Shown: positions 5,936 to 5,952 of the stretch, piece by piece
Layout of the letters: each line of letters begins with the position of its first letter
Position numbering within the stretch: the first letter of the stretch is position 1
Assembly (NCBI GenBank): GCA_051876105.1
Contig: JBJEHN010000069.1
Location: 1-5,952 of the forward strand
Source: W2P13-069 sp051876105
Lineage (GTDB): Bacteria; Actinomycetota; Coriobacteriia; Coriobacteriales; QAMH01
Direction: 5' to 3'
Length of the DNA: 5,952 nucleotides
Program-made: the position numbers and the translations under genes
Notes under the pieces: generated by a model
Database searches by the model: none
What the model was told of the DNA's origin: nothing
The model's input: only the letters and a program-made list of their open reading frames with translations

Positions 5936-5952
5936 GTGCTTGAAAAGAATTA

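Overview
The window is GC-rich bacterial DNA with Shine-Dalgarno-led genes, almost all on the + strand. The base composition, the style of the small Cys-rich MarR-like protein, a LytR-CpsA-Psr (LCP) envelope protein with a long acidic cytoplasmic tail and a YgbA-family protein together suggest a high-GC Gram-positive. My best guess is an anaerobic gut member of the Coriobacteriia (Olsenella/Collinsella/Eggerthella relatives). The phylum is an inference; there is no rRNA or other marker gene.

Layout. Bases 1-198 are a non-coding leader ending in a perfect 10-bp inverted repeat whose right arm holds the ribosome binding site of the first gene. Bases 199-1479 encode a 12-TM major facilitator transporter, followed by a strong 12-bp hairpin (1501-1535) that probably ends its transcript. 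Bases 1556-1972 encode a 138-aa protein with an N-terminal four-Cys cluster, a Gly/Arg/His-rich linker, and a C-terminus resembling the end of MarR regulators, with no room for a complete winged helix. Convergent to it, 12 nt away on the minus strand, lies the wreck of a guanine deaminase (1985 to about 2578). Both ends of that enzyme are recognisable, but the catalytic core, part of the N-terminal beta domain and a proper start are missing.

Bases 2543-2914 are otherwise non-coding. They hold a 137-bp imperfectly palindromic element (2651-2787) and a good promoter (TTCACA-16 bp-TACAAT) for a YeiH/UPF0324 membrane protein (2915-4006). Next come a short Cys-rich YgbA-like protein (4116-4463) and, after a 199-bp gap with a probable promoter, an LCP-family protein (4663-5874). 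The last 78 bases contain two small hairpins and no recognisable gene.

The genes do not form one pathway. Each plus-strand gene appears to have its own control region. The neighbourhood looks like a set of single-gene units, with local decay around the deaminase and the MarR-like gene. I found no convincing new multi-gene system. The most interesting signals are the leader hairpin that can hide the transporter's ribosome binding site, the in-frame-deleted deaminase, the MarR-like protein lacking its DNA-binding core, and the palindromic repeat element.
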